NCBI GenBank assembly: GCA_032717465.1
Contig: CM064665.1
Coordinates: 26,251,511-26,315,510, forward strand
Direction of reading: 5' to 3'
Origin: Coenobita brevimanus
Lineage: Eukaryota > Arthropoda > Malacostraca > Decapoda > Coenobitidae
Length of the DNA stretch: 64,000 nucleotides
Part shown: positions 9,950 through 20,602 of the stretch, piece by piece
Layout of the letters: the number at the start of each line of letters is the position of its first letter
How positions within the stretch are numbered: position 1 is the first letter of the stretch
Made by a program: the position numbers and the translations under genes
The notes under the pieces: generated by a model
What the model saw: only the letters and a program-made list of their open reading frames with translations
Told to the model about the DNA's origin: nothing
Databases searched by the model: none

Positions 9950-10400
9950 GAGAATGGTAGTTAAGGAAGCAGGTAGTGACGTAGGAGGGAAGACAGGCAG
10001 GGAAAAAGGCAGGTACGTAAGCAGGTACAGAGTGAGAGGCAGGAAGGCAGGCAGTAGGTAGGCAGTAGGTGGGCAGGTAGGCAGGTAGGGAAGAAAGGCA
10101 GACAGGTAGGCAGGAAGTGAAAGGCAGACTGATTGGTAGGTAGATAGGCAGGTAGGTAGGATGAAAGACAGACAGACAGATAGATAGATAGAGAGACAGA
10201 GAGACATATTGACCACAAAAATACATCCACAGAATAGTGAGGTAACCAGCAGGCAAGGAAGCAGGCAGACAGCAGGCAGGTAGGGAAAAAGGCAGACAGA
10301 CAGACAAAAACAGAAAGGTACACACACACACACACACACACAGGTAAGCTAACAGACAGACACAGACAGGAAAACAGACAGACAAAACAGAAAGGTAGAC
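9950..10400. repeat. Compound GGCAGGTA / CAGA / GATA purine-rich repeat
   Basis: Irregular tetranucleotides (AGGC, AGGT, CAGA, GATA) cover about 450 bases, with a CA run at 10320-10342. All long minus-strand frames here (Cys-Leu-Pro-Ser rich) derive from it. Confidence 0.85.
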
Positions 10401-10471
10401 TAAGACACGGGACAGTACGAGCTTGACTCATTCCTGTAAAGATACAATTAGGTAAGGACAATTAGGTAAGA

Positions 10472-10599
10472 ACACACACACACACACACACACACACAAA
10501 GCCGGAGTGGAGTGGGTGTTACAATGTGTTTTCACCTGGAGTCTTGTGATAATAATTAACATAGCACACATTACCTGTATTTACTAGCTCCCGGGGGCG

Positions 10600-10630
<31 letters not shown>
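10472..10630. repeat. CA and GA microsatellites
   Basis: CA run at 10472-10499 and GA run at 10597-10629, separated by about 95 bases of ordinary sequence. Confidence 0.95.
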
Positions 10631-10631
<1 letters not shown>

Positions 10632-10803
10632 ATGAAACAGTATATATATATTTTCTTACTAACGTCTGCTCAACACCATATCACAACACCATATGTGGAT
10701 TACTGTGGTGAATGTCCATATCATCACTATAAGGAGGTGGTGTGGTGAGGCCAGGGAAGGACGGGGTGTAGTGCTCTCTGAATGTGCCTCCTTGTTCAGA
10801 TTT

Positions 10804-10838
10804 GATGGTGACGGTGATTGTGGTGGTGATGATGATGG

Positions 10839-10873
<35 letters not shown>

Positions 10874-10938
10874 AGTATTAGTCTCATTATAATTATTATT
10901 ATTATTTGGGATGATGGAAATGATAATGATGATGATGG

Positions 10939-10969
<31 letters not shown>

Positions 10970-10973
10970 GGTG

Positions 10974-11029
<56 letters not shown>

Positions 11030-11075
11030 GATGGTGGTGGTGATGATGGTGATGATGATGATGGTGATGATGATG

Positions 11076-11125
<50 letters not shown>

Positions 11126-11162
11126 GGTGGTGGTGGTGGTGGTGGTGGTGGTGGTGATGATG

Positions 11163-11221
<59 letters not shown>

Positions 11222-11540
11222 GGTGATGATGATGGTGATGGTGATGGTGATGATGATGATGGTGATGATGATGATGGTGATGATGATGATGGTGATGATG
11301 ATGATGACGGTGATGATGGTGATAGATGATGATGATGGTGATGATGATGGTGATGATGATGATGATGGTGGTGATGATAATGATGATGGTGACGATGATG
11401 ATGATGGTGACGGTGATGATGATGATGATGATGATGGTGATGGTGATGATGGTGATGATGATGATGATGATGGTGACGGTGATGATGGTGATGATGATGA
11501 TGGTGATGATGATGATGATGGTGATGGTGATGATGGTGTG
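10804..11540. repeat. GAT/GGT trinucleotide array, about 740 bp
   Basis: Mostly GAT with regularly placed GGT or GAC units, an uninterrupted GGT block near 11110-11155, and one AT-rich break at 10873-10908. One frame reads poly-Asp with Gly, another poly-Met with Val. Neither has splice sites or unique coding sequence, so no gene is called. Confidence 0.95.
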
Positions 11541-11662
11541 GGTTTATGTTCTTATTATCATGTGTTTTTTTCAGGTGTGTTTGGGAGTGTTTGGTGTTTG
11601 TGGGTGTGTGGTGAGTGTTTGTATTGTGTGTTTGTCAATGGCAGGAGTTTGATTCATTGTTT

Positions 11663-11663
<1 letters not shown>

Positions 11664-11716
<53 letters not shown>

Positions 11717-11747
11717 TCTACCTGTCTGTCTGTCTGTCTGTCTGTCT

Positions 11748-11817
<70 letters not shown>
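11664..11817. repeat. CA, TGTC, CA compound microsatellite
   Basis: A CA run, six TGTC units (about 11720-11747), then a second CA run that abuts the SINE head at 11818. Confidence 0.95.
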
Positions 11818-11819
<2 letters not shown>

Positions 11820-12071
11820 GCTCGCTGATGCAGTGGTAACGTTCTCGCTTGCCAACTGGTGGACGGGAGTTCGCGCCTCGCTCAGGTTGCGAAGAGTTTC
11901 ACTGATGAAGTGGGTGGTTACTGTCCCCCTTGAGCAAGGGGACGAGTGTGTGCGTGTGTGAAGGTCACAGCCTTGCCCTTAGATCGGACTATATGAGCTC
12001 TCAGCTCCCTTCCGGGAGGGTAAAAGCTGACAATCACGACCATCAAGTGATCCTGACCGACCCGGTGAATT
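11818..12071 (+). repeat. tRNA-Gly-derived SINE, copy 1
   Basis: The first ~70 bases resemble tRNA-Gly(GCC): TGCAGTGGTAACGTTCTCGC fits the D-arm/A-box region, CTTGCCAA keeps the GCC anticodon position, and GGGAGTTCGCGCC fits the B box (GGTTCGANNCC, decayed). A tRNA-unrelated body follows, including GATCGGACTATATGAGC and CCTTCCGGGAGGG, ending in GACCCGGTGAATTACACACA. The same unit occurs inverted at 54007-54271. It has CA repeats on both sides. A and B boxes suggest past RNA polymerase III transcription. Confidence 0.85.
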
Positions 12072-12087
12072 ACACACACAAACACAC

Positions 12088-12113
12088 TAAATCCACCTGT
12101 CTGTGTCTGTCTG

Positions 12114-12162
<49 letters not shown>
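12088..12162. repeat. TGTC then CA microsatellite
   Basis: Short CTGT run followed by about 22 CA units; part of the repeat-rich 3' flank of the SINE. Confidence 0.9.
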
Positions 12163-12203
12163 TTCTGGGGATGTGATACACCTGTCTGGCAGGTAAGAAC
12201 AGG

Positions 12204-12300
12204 GATCTCTCTCTCTCTCTCTGAACTAAGAACCAACGTAGATTAAAAGACAGAAAAGTATATGTAAAGGATAAACAGAGAGAGAGAGAGAGAGAGAGTT
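12204..12300. repeat. CT and GA microsatellites
   Basis: CT run at about 12207-12222 and GA run at 12278-12298, about 55 bases apart and complementary, so they could pair. Confidence 0.9.
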
Positions 12301-12429
12301 TGAAGTGATGTGTGAGAGGCTGTGGCAGTGAGAGGTCAGTAGGGCCGTTCCTGAATGAGAAGCAAGTCAGAAACCAAGGACCGTTCTGGGAGTAGCAAGG
12401 GGGCCGTTCCTGAAAAGTAAGAAAATAAG

Positions 12430-12720
12430 AAGGCAAGGAAGGAAGGAAGGAAGAAAGGAGGGAAGGAAGGAGGGAGAGGTGAAGAAGTTTGTGTCCGTCG
12501 CTTCACCATCGCCCTTCACTCTCACTCACTCACTCGCTTTCTCATCCACTCACTCACCCACTTTTTCATTCACTCACTTTCTCACTCAATCACTCGTTTG
12601 CTTACTCAATCACTCACTCACACACTCACTCACTCACCTTCTCAACCACTCACTCATTTTTTCACACACCCACTTACTCTCATTCACCCACTCACTCACT
12701 CACTCACTCTTAAAATCAGT
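12430..12720. repeat. GGAA tract then CACT-rich array
   Basis: GGAA units at 12432-12478, then from about 12515 degenerate CACT/CTTT units. The Thr-His-Ser-Leu frames are repeat translations. Confidence 0.9.
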
Positions 12721-12793
12721 CAAAGGCTCACTCAACATACCATTCTCTCCATCACTGTCACTCGAGAATTTCAGTTATTACATTTAGATATCA

Positions 12794-12929
<136 letters not shown>

Positions 12930-13042
12930 AGAAGTCTGAAGGTGTGAAATTATAGAAGAGAAGTGCAATGGGGAGCGAGAAGTATTTAGGAGATGGAGGG
13001 AGTGAGAGAGGGAAAATAGGGAGTGAGGGATTGGGAGATGTA

Positions 13043-13378
13043 AATTTGGGGAGTGAAGGAGCGAGAGTAATTTTCTGGATGGGTGAGGGGGGAGTGGAGG
13101 ATGAGGCAGTGAACTTGACTGTGTCATTGTTGAAACAGGTCTAATATTTCACTCCAGCTAATGCCAGATGATTTTATTCCGCTGAGATGAATTACAGGAG
13201 CCTGGAAGAGTTATTTGAGGCTTTAGCAGGAACCTGAGGAATTAACTGAATGAAAAATATTATTATGTATGTGAACGATATAGATTTAACAAAAAAACGA
13301 TTTTTAAATAAAGCGCCAGTCCACGTTTGATATTTCACCCATCCAGAAAATTACTCTCGCTCCTTCACTCCCCAAATT
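13043..13378. repeat. 44-bp perfect inverted repeat with 248-bp spacer
   Basis: The left arm 13043-13086 begins AATTTGGGGAGTGAAGGAGC. The right arm 13335-13378 is its exact reverse complement and ends CTTCACTCCCCAAATT. The spacer looks unique. The right arm ends within a base or two of the 5' truncation point of the LINE-2 copy at 13379, so the palindrome may have formed during that insertion. Confidence 0.9.
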
Positions 13379-14178
13379 GATTGCTGATGATACTGTGTTG
13401 TTGAGTGAAGACGAAGGGGAGCTGCAAGGCTTGGTGGATGAGTTTGGGAGTGTGTAAGAAACGGAATCTGAAGGTGAATGTAGGGAAGAGTAAAGTGATG
13501 GTCTTTGAGAGAGGTGAAGTTAGTGAATGTACAGCGAGGTTGGATGGTGAGAAATTGGAAAATGTGAGTATGTTTAAGTACTTGGGTAGTGTGAAGAGTA
13601 AGGATGGAGGTTTGGAGGGTGAAGTGCTTGAAAGGGTACAGCAGGGAAGAAAGGTTGCTGGTTCTTTGAAAGCAGTGATGAGAAACAGGGTAGTGGCATG
13701 GAAGTGAAAAAGTTACTACATGACAGTATTGTGATACCAACTCTAACGTACGGAAGTGAAGCTTGGACGTTGTTGGAAGGACACAAGGCAAGAGTGAGAG
13801 CAGTGGAAATGAGTTATTTAAGAGGAGCCTGTGGAGTCACATGGAGAGACAGGCTGACGAATGAGGATATAAAGGAGCGTTGTGGTGTGGATGTGGATGT
13901 GATAGGAAGCGTTATGAGGAACACACTGAGGTGGTTTGGCCATGTGGAGAGGATGGAGGATGAGAGACTGACAAAGAGAGTGTATGTGAGTGAGGTGGAG
14001 GGGAGAAGAGGAAGGGGGAGGCCGAGGATGAGATGGAGGGATGGGGTGGAGAGGTATGTGAGAGAGGGGGGTGTGAGTTGGGAGCAGGGCAGTGAAATGA
14101 CGGGGGACAGGGCGACATGGAGACGATTTGTTTGTGGCCACCCCAAACGAGATTGAGGCGTCTGGCAATAGATAGATA
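13379..14178 (+). pseudogene. LINE-2 copy d: longest LINE-2 ORF2 C-terminal remnant
   Basis: The copy opens at the RT catalytic motif (IADDTVLLSEDEGELQ), followed by NLKVNVGKSKVMVFERG (thumb-like KT/KSKVM motif), FKYLGSVKSKDGG, LTYGSEAWTLL, WFGHVERMEDERLTKRV, GRGRPRMRWRDGVERYV, ATWRRFVCGHPKRD, then GGCGTCTGGCAATAGATAG. Two frameshifts are apparent, near 13450 and near 13700. YLG and LxYGxExW motifs are common to many LINE ORF2 C-termini. The copy is 5' truncated, has no endonuclease and is dead. The clade is not settled by eye. Confidence 0.9.
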
Positions 14179-14760
14179 AGGAGTGGGGATGGGGGTTGTT
14201 CAGCTCACTCCATCCCTTACTGATCTACGTCCAGACTAAATTAAAGTATGTTCTCCATCCCTTATCATCTCTACATCAAGATTAAATAAAATTAGGCTAG
14301 GGTAGGTTAATTTAGATGAAATGAAAGATGGAGATAGGAGCTATAGACTCCTCCTTCCCATCTTCTTTTCCTATGCACAAAGAAAAGCACTTACACTGAA
14401 TGCTTATATAAGAGAAAGTGCTTGGATCTGCTTAAATTCAGCAATGAGCATATTAATTCCAGTGCCAGTTAGTTGGGTGTAATTTCGAACATTTACCAAA
14501 ATAATCTACCCTAACCCTGGAAAAGCTCAACTACCAATATATATATTTTTTTTCATCTGCAAATTTGGCTGCTTCTTTGAGGCAGAGATTGCTAGGATTA
14601 GTGGGTGAGAATTTGCCACAATTAGAGGATGAGAATTTGCAATTATTAGAGAAAATTAGCAAGAATCAGAAGGTGAGAATATGCTAGAATTGGAGGATGA
14701 GAATTTGCAAGGATTAGGGGGGTGAGGAGAAACTGTACCTGATGACTATAGGATAACGCA
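14179..14760. other. No feature recognised
   Basis: AT-rich sequence with short internal repetition: CATCCCTTA..CTCTACATC twice near 14205-14275, and GAGAATTTGC repeated four times at 14600-14710. No exon, RNA gene or known repeat was recognised. Confidence 0.5.
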
Positions 14761-14781
14761 AAGATTACATAAAGCCCTCAC

Positions 14782-14893
14782 CAGTGCAGGCGGTGGGCAT
14801 GTCTACTGTGGCCAATACCCGCCCACACACATCATGCCCGCTGTAGTAGAAAGGCAGGTCAGGCTCCAGTAACACCTTCAGCTGGATCCCCAT
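14782..14893 (-). CDS. Candidate coding exon, arrestin N-domain-like
   Basis: On the minus strand an open frame begins at ATG 14893-14891 and reads GIQLKVLLEPDLPFYYSG, then HDVCGRVLATVDMPTACT. It ends at a good 5' splice site, CACTG|GTGAGG (intron begins 14781). The frame is also open upstream to a stop near 14925, and TTTTCTCCGAG could be an acceptor, so this may be internal. The pattern FYxxGxxVxGRV fits the first strands of arrestin-fold proteins (arrestin-domain-containing family, membrane trafficking adaptors). No following exon was found at lower coordinates. Recognition is from motif spacing only. Confidence 0.4.
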
Positions 14894-15208
14894 GCCCTTA
14901 GCCCCTCTTACAAGACGCTCGGAGAAAATCAAGTGGAATTAAGGCACCGAGGTAAGGACGGGCCAAGATTGTTTCCATTAAGCAGGTCAAGTAGTGGTTT
15001 CGGGATGAACGTTTCGGCTCCCTCTCTAGTTTGTGCTGAATGTGCGTCTTATATTATTTTCTTCTATATCATAGTTGTTCATCAATCATTTTTCTGTTTA
15101 TTTCTTTTTTACCCAAGCTGGTTTCGAGGTAATGGCTTAGTTACGGCTACCGTTTTGTTTCGGCTCATGGTGGATGTATCTTTATTACTTTTCCTTGGTA
15201 TAAGCTGA

Positions 15209-15660
15209 TTAATTGGTTGATTGATTGATTGAAATGTTTACTGTTGTAAAGGCATACAAAGTACATATGCAACAGAATAAGGTGGAGGGTCCTACCATGC
15301 ACACACCTCCTTCAGCAAAGAGAGATAAAAACATGAATTAGCAAAAATACTTGATCAGTATATTTTGCAAACAAATTATAGCTTGAAAAACTAATGATAT
15401 AGCAGCAAAATTGTCTATACTTTTGCAATAAAAACTAAATACATTTGCTTGTACTGTGACGTCACGAGCATAATGGGAGCGGGGGTTTAAGAGATGCTGA
15501 GGTGAGCGACGATTTCATTCTTTAATTACGGTGTTATTGTGATTATTATTAGTGCTGTTCTCATGCTTATATATTTATTACCTCCTTGTGGTATTATGTA
15601 CAAGTATAGATGGGTGATATAATGTATAATTATTAGCTATGAGGACATACGACGTTGTGT
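15209..15660. other. TTGA tract and unique AT-rich sequence
   Basis: A TTGATTGATTGATTG run at 15209-15230 followed by AAATGTTTACTGTTGTAAAGG looks like the microsatellite-like end of a retroelement, but no second copy is in the window. The rest shows nothing recognisable. Confidence 0.4.
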
Positions 15661-16215
15661 ATTCCCAGGTGACCAAGATGTCCTTTTAAACCCAGGTAGG
15701 GTGATGCAGTTAAATCCCCAAATATTCGTGTCATCCATACTTAATTAAGGTTGAATATGGTCCCAGAGATGAGGAATAATGAAGATTAATATGGTCGAGG
15801 ATATATTTGCAAACATTTTGAGACGGCGTTTTAAAAGGTTATAAAGATGTTTGCAGTGGATTAAAGGCCGCGGAATCCCTTTAACTAGGTAGGCTGATGA
15901 TGGTGCTTTAAATCTCATAATATTTCTGTCATCCTTTTTTTTAATGGAAGTTTTAAATCTGAATAGGGCAAGCGTTGGAAATTGATATGGTTGGGGATTT
16001 ATTAGATGATGTGTAATTTTCTATATTTTGAAAGATAAAATACTTGTTTACATTTTTATTATAGACTGGAAATCCTATCTTTTATAGATGCAGCTGGTTT
16101 GAATCTCATGATATTTCAGGCCTCCTGATGTAATGGAAGGTCTGAATATGGTACTGCACATAGGCAAGCATCAGAGATAAATATGGCTGGGGATTATTAG
16201 ACGATATAGTGTAAT
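15660..16215. repeat. Three diverged ~190-bp tandem units
   Basis: Shared landmarks in order are GATGCAG, AAATCTCATAATATTTC (with variants), AATGGAAG, CTGAATATGGT, GATATGGTTGGGGATT and TGTAATTT. They recur at about 15700-15830, 15895-16015 and 16088-16210. The units are well diverged, so this is an old duplication. The function is unknown. Confidence 0.6.
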
Positions 16216-16467
16216 TTGGGACAATTGGATGTTTAATAATCTAGTGGTCAGAATGCCCCTGTTGGAGTGGCAGCTTTTCCTTGTCTGCTTCCAAAGGGAC
16301 AACGAGGGTTTTTGATCCCTTAGTGCCATGAAGAGAAGTAGGCAGGTCATCCAGCATACCAGTATGTGTACAGTTCTCACCTAGCCAGGCCTTGGGACCC
16401 AGCACCTCAAAGGGAAAAATGGGATTGTCTGATGCTGTTATTTATCCTGCTGCAATACCACAGTAGT

Positions 16468-16752
16468 TCTATCTATCTATTGCCAGACGTCTCAATCTTG
16501 TTTGGAGTGGCCACAAACAAATCGCCTCCACGTCGCCCTGTCCCCCGCCATTTCACTGCCCTGCTCCCAACTCACTCACCCCTCTTTCATATACCTCTCC
16601 ACCCCATCCCTCCATCTCATCCTCGGCCTCCCCCTCCCTCTTCCCCCCTCCCTCTTCCCCCCTCCCTCTTCCCCCCTCCACCTCACTCACATACACTCTC
16701 TTTGTCAGTCTCTCACCCTCCATCCTCTCCACATGGCCAAAACACCTCAATA
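16468..16752 (-). mobile_element. LINE-2 3' fragment e
   Basis: Minus-strand translation contains CFGHVERMEGERLTKRVYVS, then GRGRPRMRW-type codons and WRRFVCGHSKQD-like codons. The 3' end TATTGCCAGACG follows an ATCT (GATA) run. Inside, the CCTCCCTCTTCCCC stretch is triplicated (about 16633-16678), a small expansion within the Gly-Arg-rich codons. Confidence 0.9.
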
Positions 16753-16802
16753 GTTAATTAGATTATTTCCTCATTCCTGAAAAGTTTTCATTGTGGCAAT
16801 AG

Positions 16803-17110
16803 CAGAGCTGGGCACCTTCACAGTCACTTCCGCAGTCTGCAAATAGTGGACTGCATGATTTCAGTTGCAGAATTACCATTGTGACAAACTCATCTGAAAC
16901 TTGTGGTATTGCATTTTTGAAGTACAGTACTACTGCAATCGCAGTCCTGTCACAGTCACCCATGTGGTGGTCGGTGTTATAACCATCAAGCTTGAACAGG
17001 ATTCCCGGCCAGCAGAGGCGACGGGTGAGGCGTTGCTGTGTCAGTTAGCAGTAGGGATGGGCATTACCAGGAGAATTTAATGATTTGATTTGATACGATA
17101 CGATATACTA
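16803..17110. repeat. Possible old hAT-type repeat
   Basis: CAGAGCTGGGCACC at 16803 and AGGGATGGGCATTACC near 17053, followed by TTTGATACGATACGATA, resemble the ends of widespread hAT-derived repeats that begin CAGNGCTGGGC. No matching inverted end or target duplication was confirmed. Confidence 0.25.
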
Positions 17111-17765
17111 TAAGCCAGCATGGCAGTAAATTTTGTGGCACGCAGAGCTAATCATGCATAGTTGTTCCACAATTTGACAGATGACGATCTTAAGGGCTAA
17201 TGGAATGGTGATCACTGAAAATTCTTTATGGTGTTACCGAGTTATTATATTATGTTCAAGAGTCCAGCCCCTGTACTGTACTGATGATCACTGTCTGATG
17301 GCAACATGTTTACATTGCAGGCCACAGATGCTGCCACCTCACAATTTTCTCAGGAGTTGAGAGGCCAAATTATCACGTTTGTGGGGTGGACGTAAACCGC
17401 CCACTGCCTCACCACGTTGTGCGCCACCTGTGTGTCTGCCTCAGATGGTCCAGGCAACTCCACTGCCTCTAGCTAAGAAGATCTAAGCCTGGGCCAAGGG
17501 AAGGGTACATACAGGCTCCTAGTCAGTTAGAGCTCTGAACCCAACACAGAGAACCAGGACCCAACCATTTGAAGTTCCAGACATTCATGGTAATTCTGTT
17601 TATTTATTTATTTATGTATTTTTTAAACAAACCTACCTTACTTTCTTTTCAAATGTGCATTGATTGTGTGATGACTGGTGGTATCACGACACCCCAGTTG
17701 TATGAGAAAACGTTTTGGAAATTATACACTCTTTGGTAATTAGATTTTTAGATTTGGGAGGGCTG
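17110..17765. other. Unique-looking sequence
   Basis: A possible splice acceptor (TTTACATTGCAG at about 17311-17322) precedes 50 open codons ending at TAG, but no donor or partner exon was found. The remainder is AT-rich with no recognised element. Confidence 0.3.
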
Positions 17766-17769
17766 TGAT

Positions 17770-18066
17770 GTTAATGGGGATGTGTGAGAAACATCAAGAT
17801 TTTGTGGATGTGCAAGAAAGCATAAAGGGAATTACTCTGAGATGGTTTGGCTATATGTAGAGAATGGAGAATGAGAGGCACACTAGAAGAGTATGTGAGT
17901 GAGGTTGGAGGGGGAGACTGAGAATTAGGTGGTGGGAAAGGGTGGAGATGCAAGTGAGAGGGTGGTGTGAGTTGGAGAGAGGATAGCTAGATGGCAGAGG
18001 ATAGGGTGACATGGAGGTGGTTCATTTGTGTCCACCTCATGCGGGATGGAAGCACCTGGTGATATA
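17770..18066 (+). mobile_element. LINE-2 3' fragment f, strongly decayed
   Basis: Recognisable but diverged LINE-2 order: GGGAATTACTCTGAGATGG, GAATGGAGAATGAGAGGCAC, AGAGTATGTGAGTGAGG, GGTGACATGGAGGTGG and CACCTGGTGATATAG. Older than most copies in the window. Confidence 0.75.
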
Positions 18067-18069
18067 GTT

Positions 18070-18960
18070 CCACAATGTACAATAACTCGTAGAAAGTTGG
18101 ACATGGTGTGGTCAGGATTGCCACTGAATTGAACTATGGGTGGCTGGAACCATTTAGCAGTGGCTTTGGGGAAATATGCCATGTCCCATATGTGCAAAGA
18201 AACACAGATTTCTTAAAAGTTTCTCCAACTGATTTTGTCTCTTGTTGTAATGGATTATAGAAAATGTGAAATAGTGCTACTGTATATGTATCCTTTTTGT
18301 TTTATTTTTGGCTGATATGTATTAGGAGGTACAGTGTCCTGAATATTTGTATTAATTGTAACAGTAGCTGCAACCTTAGGCACAGGCTTAACACTTTCTT
18401 ATTAGACATCTGCCATGGTATTAATGCATTGTACAAATGTCCTGTTTTTTCCTTAGGCCACATAACAATCATGATTCATGTGCATTGTTTTTATACTACG
18501 GCCAAATGTAGGGTAAACTTGGTGGCCGATGCCATAATAATGGTGCTTAGCCAGAGTGCTTATCTCTGTAGCTTAAGCCACTGAGCCTGTGGTGGGTTAT
18601 TCACTCACTATGCTGGGATACAAGGCCAGGTTACTAATTAACTCCTCCAGGTGTTATCCAGACTGTGTTAACATTGTATAATGTCTTACGCTAAATGGCT
18701 GCCATTAGTAATTGCCACAACAAAGTAGTGTATGTAGGGGGGTGACCAGTGGCTATGTCATGCTCAGCCTGGACAGTGACTGATTGAAGAACAGAGTGGG
18801 CAGAGCTAAAGCATGAACCAGTGAGCAATCCCGGCTACCCCCAGAGTGCTTCCCCCCCCCCCACTTTCCCAGCTTACTTTAAGGGAGTATATGACATTGA
18901 GGATATGTCATGGTTTAACCCACCAGGCCTGCCATGACACACCAAATAGCCACTGTACTG
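18070..18960. other. Unique-looking sequence
   Basis: No exon pair, RNA gene or repeat family was recognised. A 95-codon open frame at 18297-18584 lacks supporting features. A poly-C run lies at about 18850-18861. Confidence 0.4.
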
Positions 18961-18984
18961 AAGGGATTAAGATGCATTTCCTGT

Positions 18985-19130
18985 GCCATCCAGATGCCTT
19001 TCTCTTGTAGTCCATCCTCCTACCTTCAGGAGATAGGGAAGTGGTGGAGGGAGGTTTGTATAGCCAGACAGTTAAGCTGCCTGGTTTGTATCAGTGCCAC
19101 CACATGAAGGCATCCCTTTCCAGCACTTAT
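18985..19130 (+). repeat. Family G dispersed repeat, copy 1
   Basis: Contains TGTAGTCCATCCTCCTACC, GATAGGGAAGTGGTGGAGGG, TTGTATCAGTGCCACCAC and ATGAAGGCATCCC, the shared order of this family. Copies elsewhere: 20936-21070, 28535-28725, 29785-30035, 31445-31620, 41410-41590, 48410-48540, 49425-49600, 51055-51240, 51595-51815. No coding capacity. A short palindrome (GTGGACTGCAG near CTGCAGTCCAC) recurs in intact copies. Confidence 0.75.
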
Positions 19131-19135
19131 GAATT

Positions 19136-19258
19136 GATCTGATAATACTGTACACTATTTTAGGTTTTATCAGCTAATACTGTACACTAGGTTTTATCAG
19201 GTAATACTGTACATTAATTTAGGTTTTATCAGGTAATACTGTACATTATTTTGGGTTA
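19136..19258. repeat. 33-bp tandem repeat, four copies
   Basis: Unit TTTAGGTTTTATCAGGTAAT plus ACTGTACATTA, with some shortened copies. Confidence 0.85.
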
Positions 19259-19479
19259 TCAAAAAATCCATTTCATTGGTATGAGATGTAAGAAGGCATG
19301 CTGAGATTTGGGTATGTAGATTTCCAGCTCAGTATCCACCGTAACCATAATGAACATTAAAATATTTGTCATCACTGTCGCCCCGCCTTATTTTCCTACC
19401 CTCTGGTGGGGCAAGGCAAGATGCAGAAAGCAAGGAAAATAAAGTAATGGGAGAACTGATGAACAGCAGACAGTACCCA

Positions 19480-19720
19480 GTTAAAAGAAATGATAGTAGG
19501 AGAACAGTTGAACACCATGGCCATTTAAACAATTAGTGAACAAATGAACACCATGCCCAGGTAAAAAATTAGTGGACAAATGAACACCATGCCCAGGTAA
19601 AAAAATAATAGGAGAATTAATGGCCAGTATCCCCAGTGAAATAGGCCACACATTCATCCAATCACCATTCAAGCCTGTGGAATCCCTGCTGCACCTCCTA
19701 GTCACACCTTCCTTGTGTAG
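19480..19720. repeat. Family H dispersed repeat with local duplication
   Basis: GAACACCATGCCCAGGTAAA is present in three tandem forms, followed by CAGTGAAATAGGCCACAC and CACCATTCAAGCC. The second part recurs at 41885-42110 (direct) and at 29635-29705 and 30145-30205 (inverted, CCAGGGGCTTGAAT). Confidence 0.65.
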
Positions 19721-19781
19721 CTTCATAACCGTGTATCAGAGTCAGGGCCATGGTTGTAACATTTTCCATTTCGTATTTCAG

Positions 19782-19891
19782 GTCAAGTGGCGATGTATGT
19801 CAGTTCTTCTCGCAACAACTGATGATGATATGGTGTGTTGGAGTTTATGGAGTAAGTGGTTTGAGCGACCCACAGTTGGCTTAGTACTGAG
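19782..19891 (+). CDS. Candidate internal coding exon 1
   Basis: A pyrimidine-rich acceptor (CATTTCGTATTTCAG) precedes 110 bases open in a single frame: VKWRCMSVLLATTDDDMV, then CWSLWSKWFERPTVGLVL. It ends with a strong donor, CTGAG|GTGAGTGTG. The other two frames contain stops. Length and signals fit an arthropod internal exon starting in phase 0 and ending in phase 2. I do not recognise the protein. A LINE-2 tail begins 21 bases into the intron. Confidence 0.45.
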
Positions 19892-19912
19892 GTGAGTGTG
19901 CACATTTGCTAG

Positions 19913-20218
19913 TCTATCTATCAATCTATCTATCTGTAGCGATGCCTTAATCCCGTTAAGGGTGGCCACAAACAAATCACTTCCGTCTCCCCCTGTCCCC
20001 TGCCATTTCACTGTCCTTCCCCCAGCTCACATCCCACTCACTCATATACCTCTCCACTCCATCTCTCCATCTCATCCTCAGTCTCCCCCTCCCCCTCCCC
20101 TCCTCCACCTCACTGATACTCTCTCTTTGTTAGTCTCTCACTGTCCATCCTCTCTACATGGCCAAACCACCTCAGTGTATTGCTCCAAATGTTTTCTGTC
20201 ACATCCACATCCTGTATT
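19913..20218 (-). mobile_element. LINE-2 3' fragment g
   Basis: Starts with ATCTATCTATCTGTAGCGATGCC (3' end on the minus strand) and continues through GGTGGCCACAAACAAATCAC, the Gly-Arg-rich codons and TACATGGCCAAACCACCTC to CATCCACATCCTG. Located just inside the intron after the exon at 19782-19891. Confidence 0.9.
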
Positions 20219-20602
20219 TCAATCTTTTAATTCCATACGATGCTTGTGTTTACTTGTTTAAATTTCATACTTTATGCTCAACTTTTTATTTCATTTTTTA
20301 ATTCTACAGTATGTATGGTAGGAATTGGAAACTTTTTAAAAACTTGAATGTTCTTTTCATTACTCATACAGGATATACAGTAGGAATCAGAAGCTTTTTA
20401 GGGTGTCAAACTATTTCTTTCCTTTTTTTTTTTTTTTTATATACCATGCAGGACATACAGTAGGCATCAGAAACATTTTAGAAAGTCAGTTTTTCCATCA
20501 GTGGTTAGTGTTAGTTGGAAGTTCATATATGTCAGGACGTACCTCTCTGTAGACTGGCCCAAGTACCTTTCACTCAGAAATGGCATCTTCTGTTTCTTTT
20601 TC

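Noticed and set aside
10784..11828. 181- and 305-codon poly-Asp / poly-Met frames
   Set aside because: They are the GAT/GGT array read in different frames, without splice sites or unique coding sequence at either end.
11818..11890. Functional tRNA-Gly gene
   Set aside because: Acceptor and T-stem pairing are broken and a SINE body follows directly; the second copy has the same body, so it is a SINE head.
17323..17480. 50 open codons after a good acceptor TTTACATTGCAG
   Set aside because: Ends at an in-frame TAG with no poly(A) signal nearby and no partner exon; kept only as a note.
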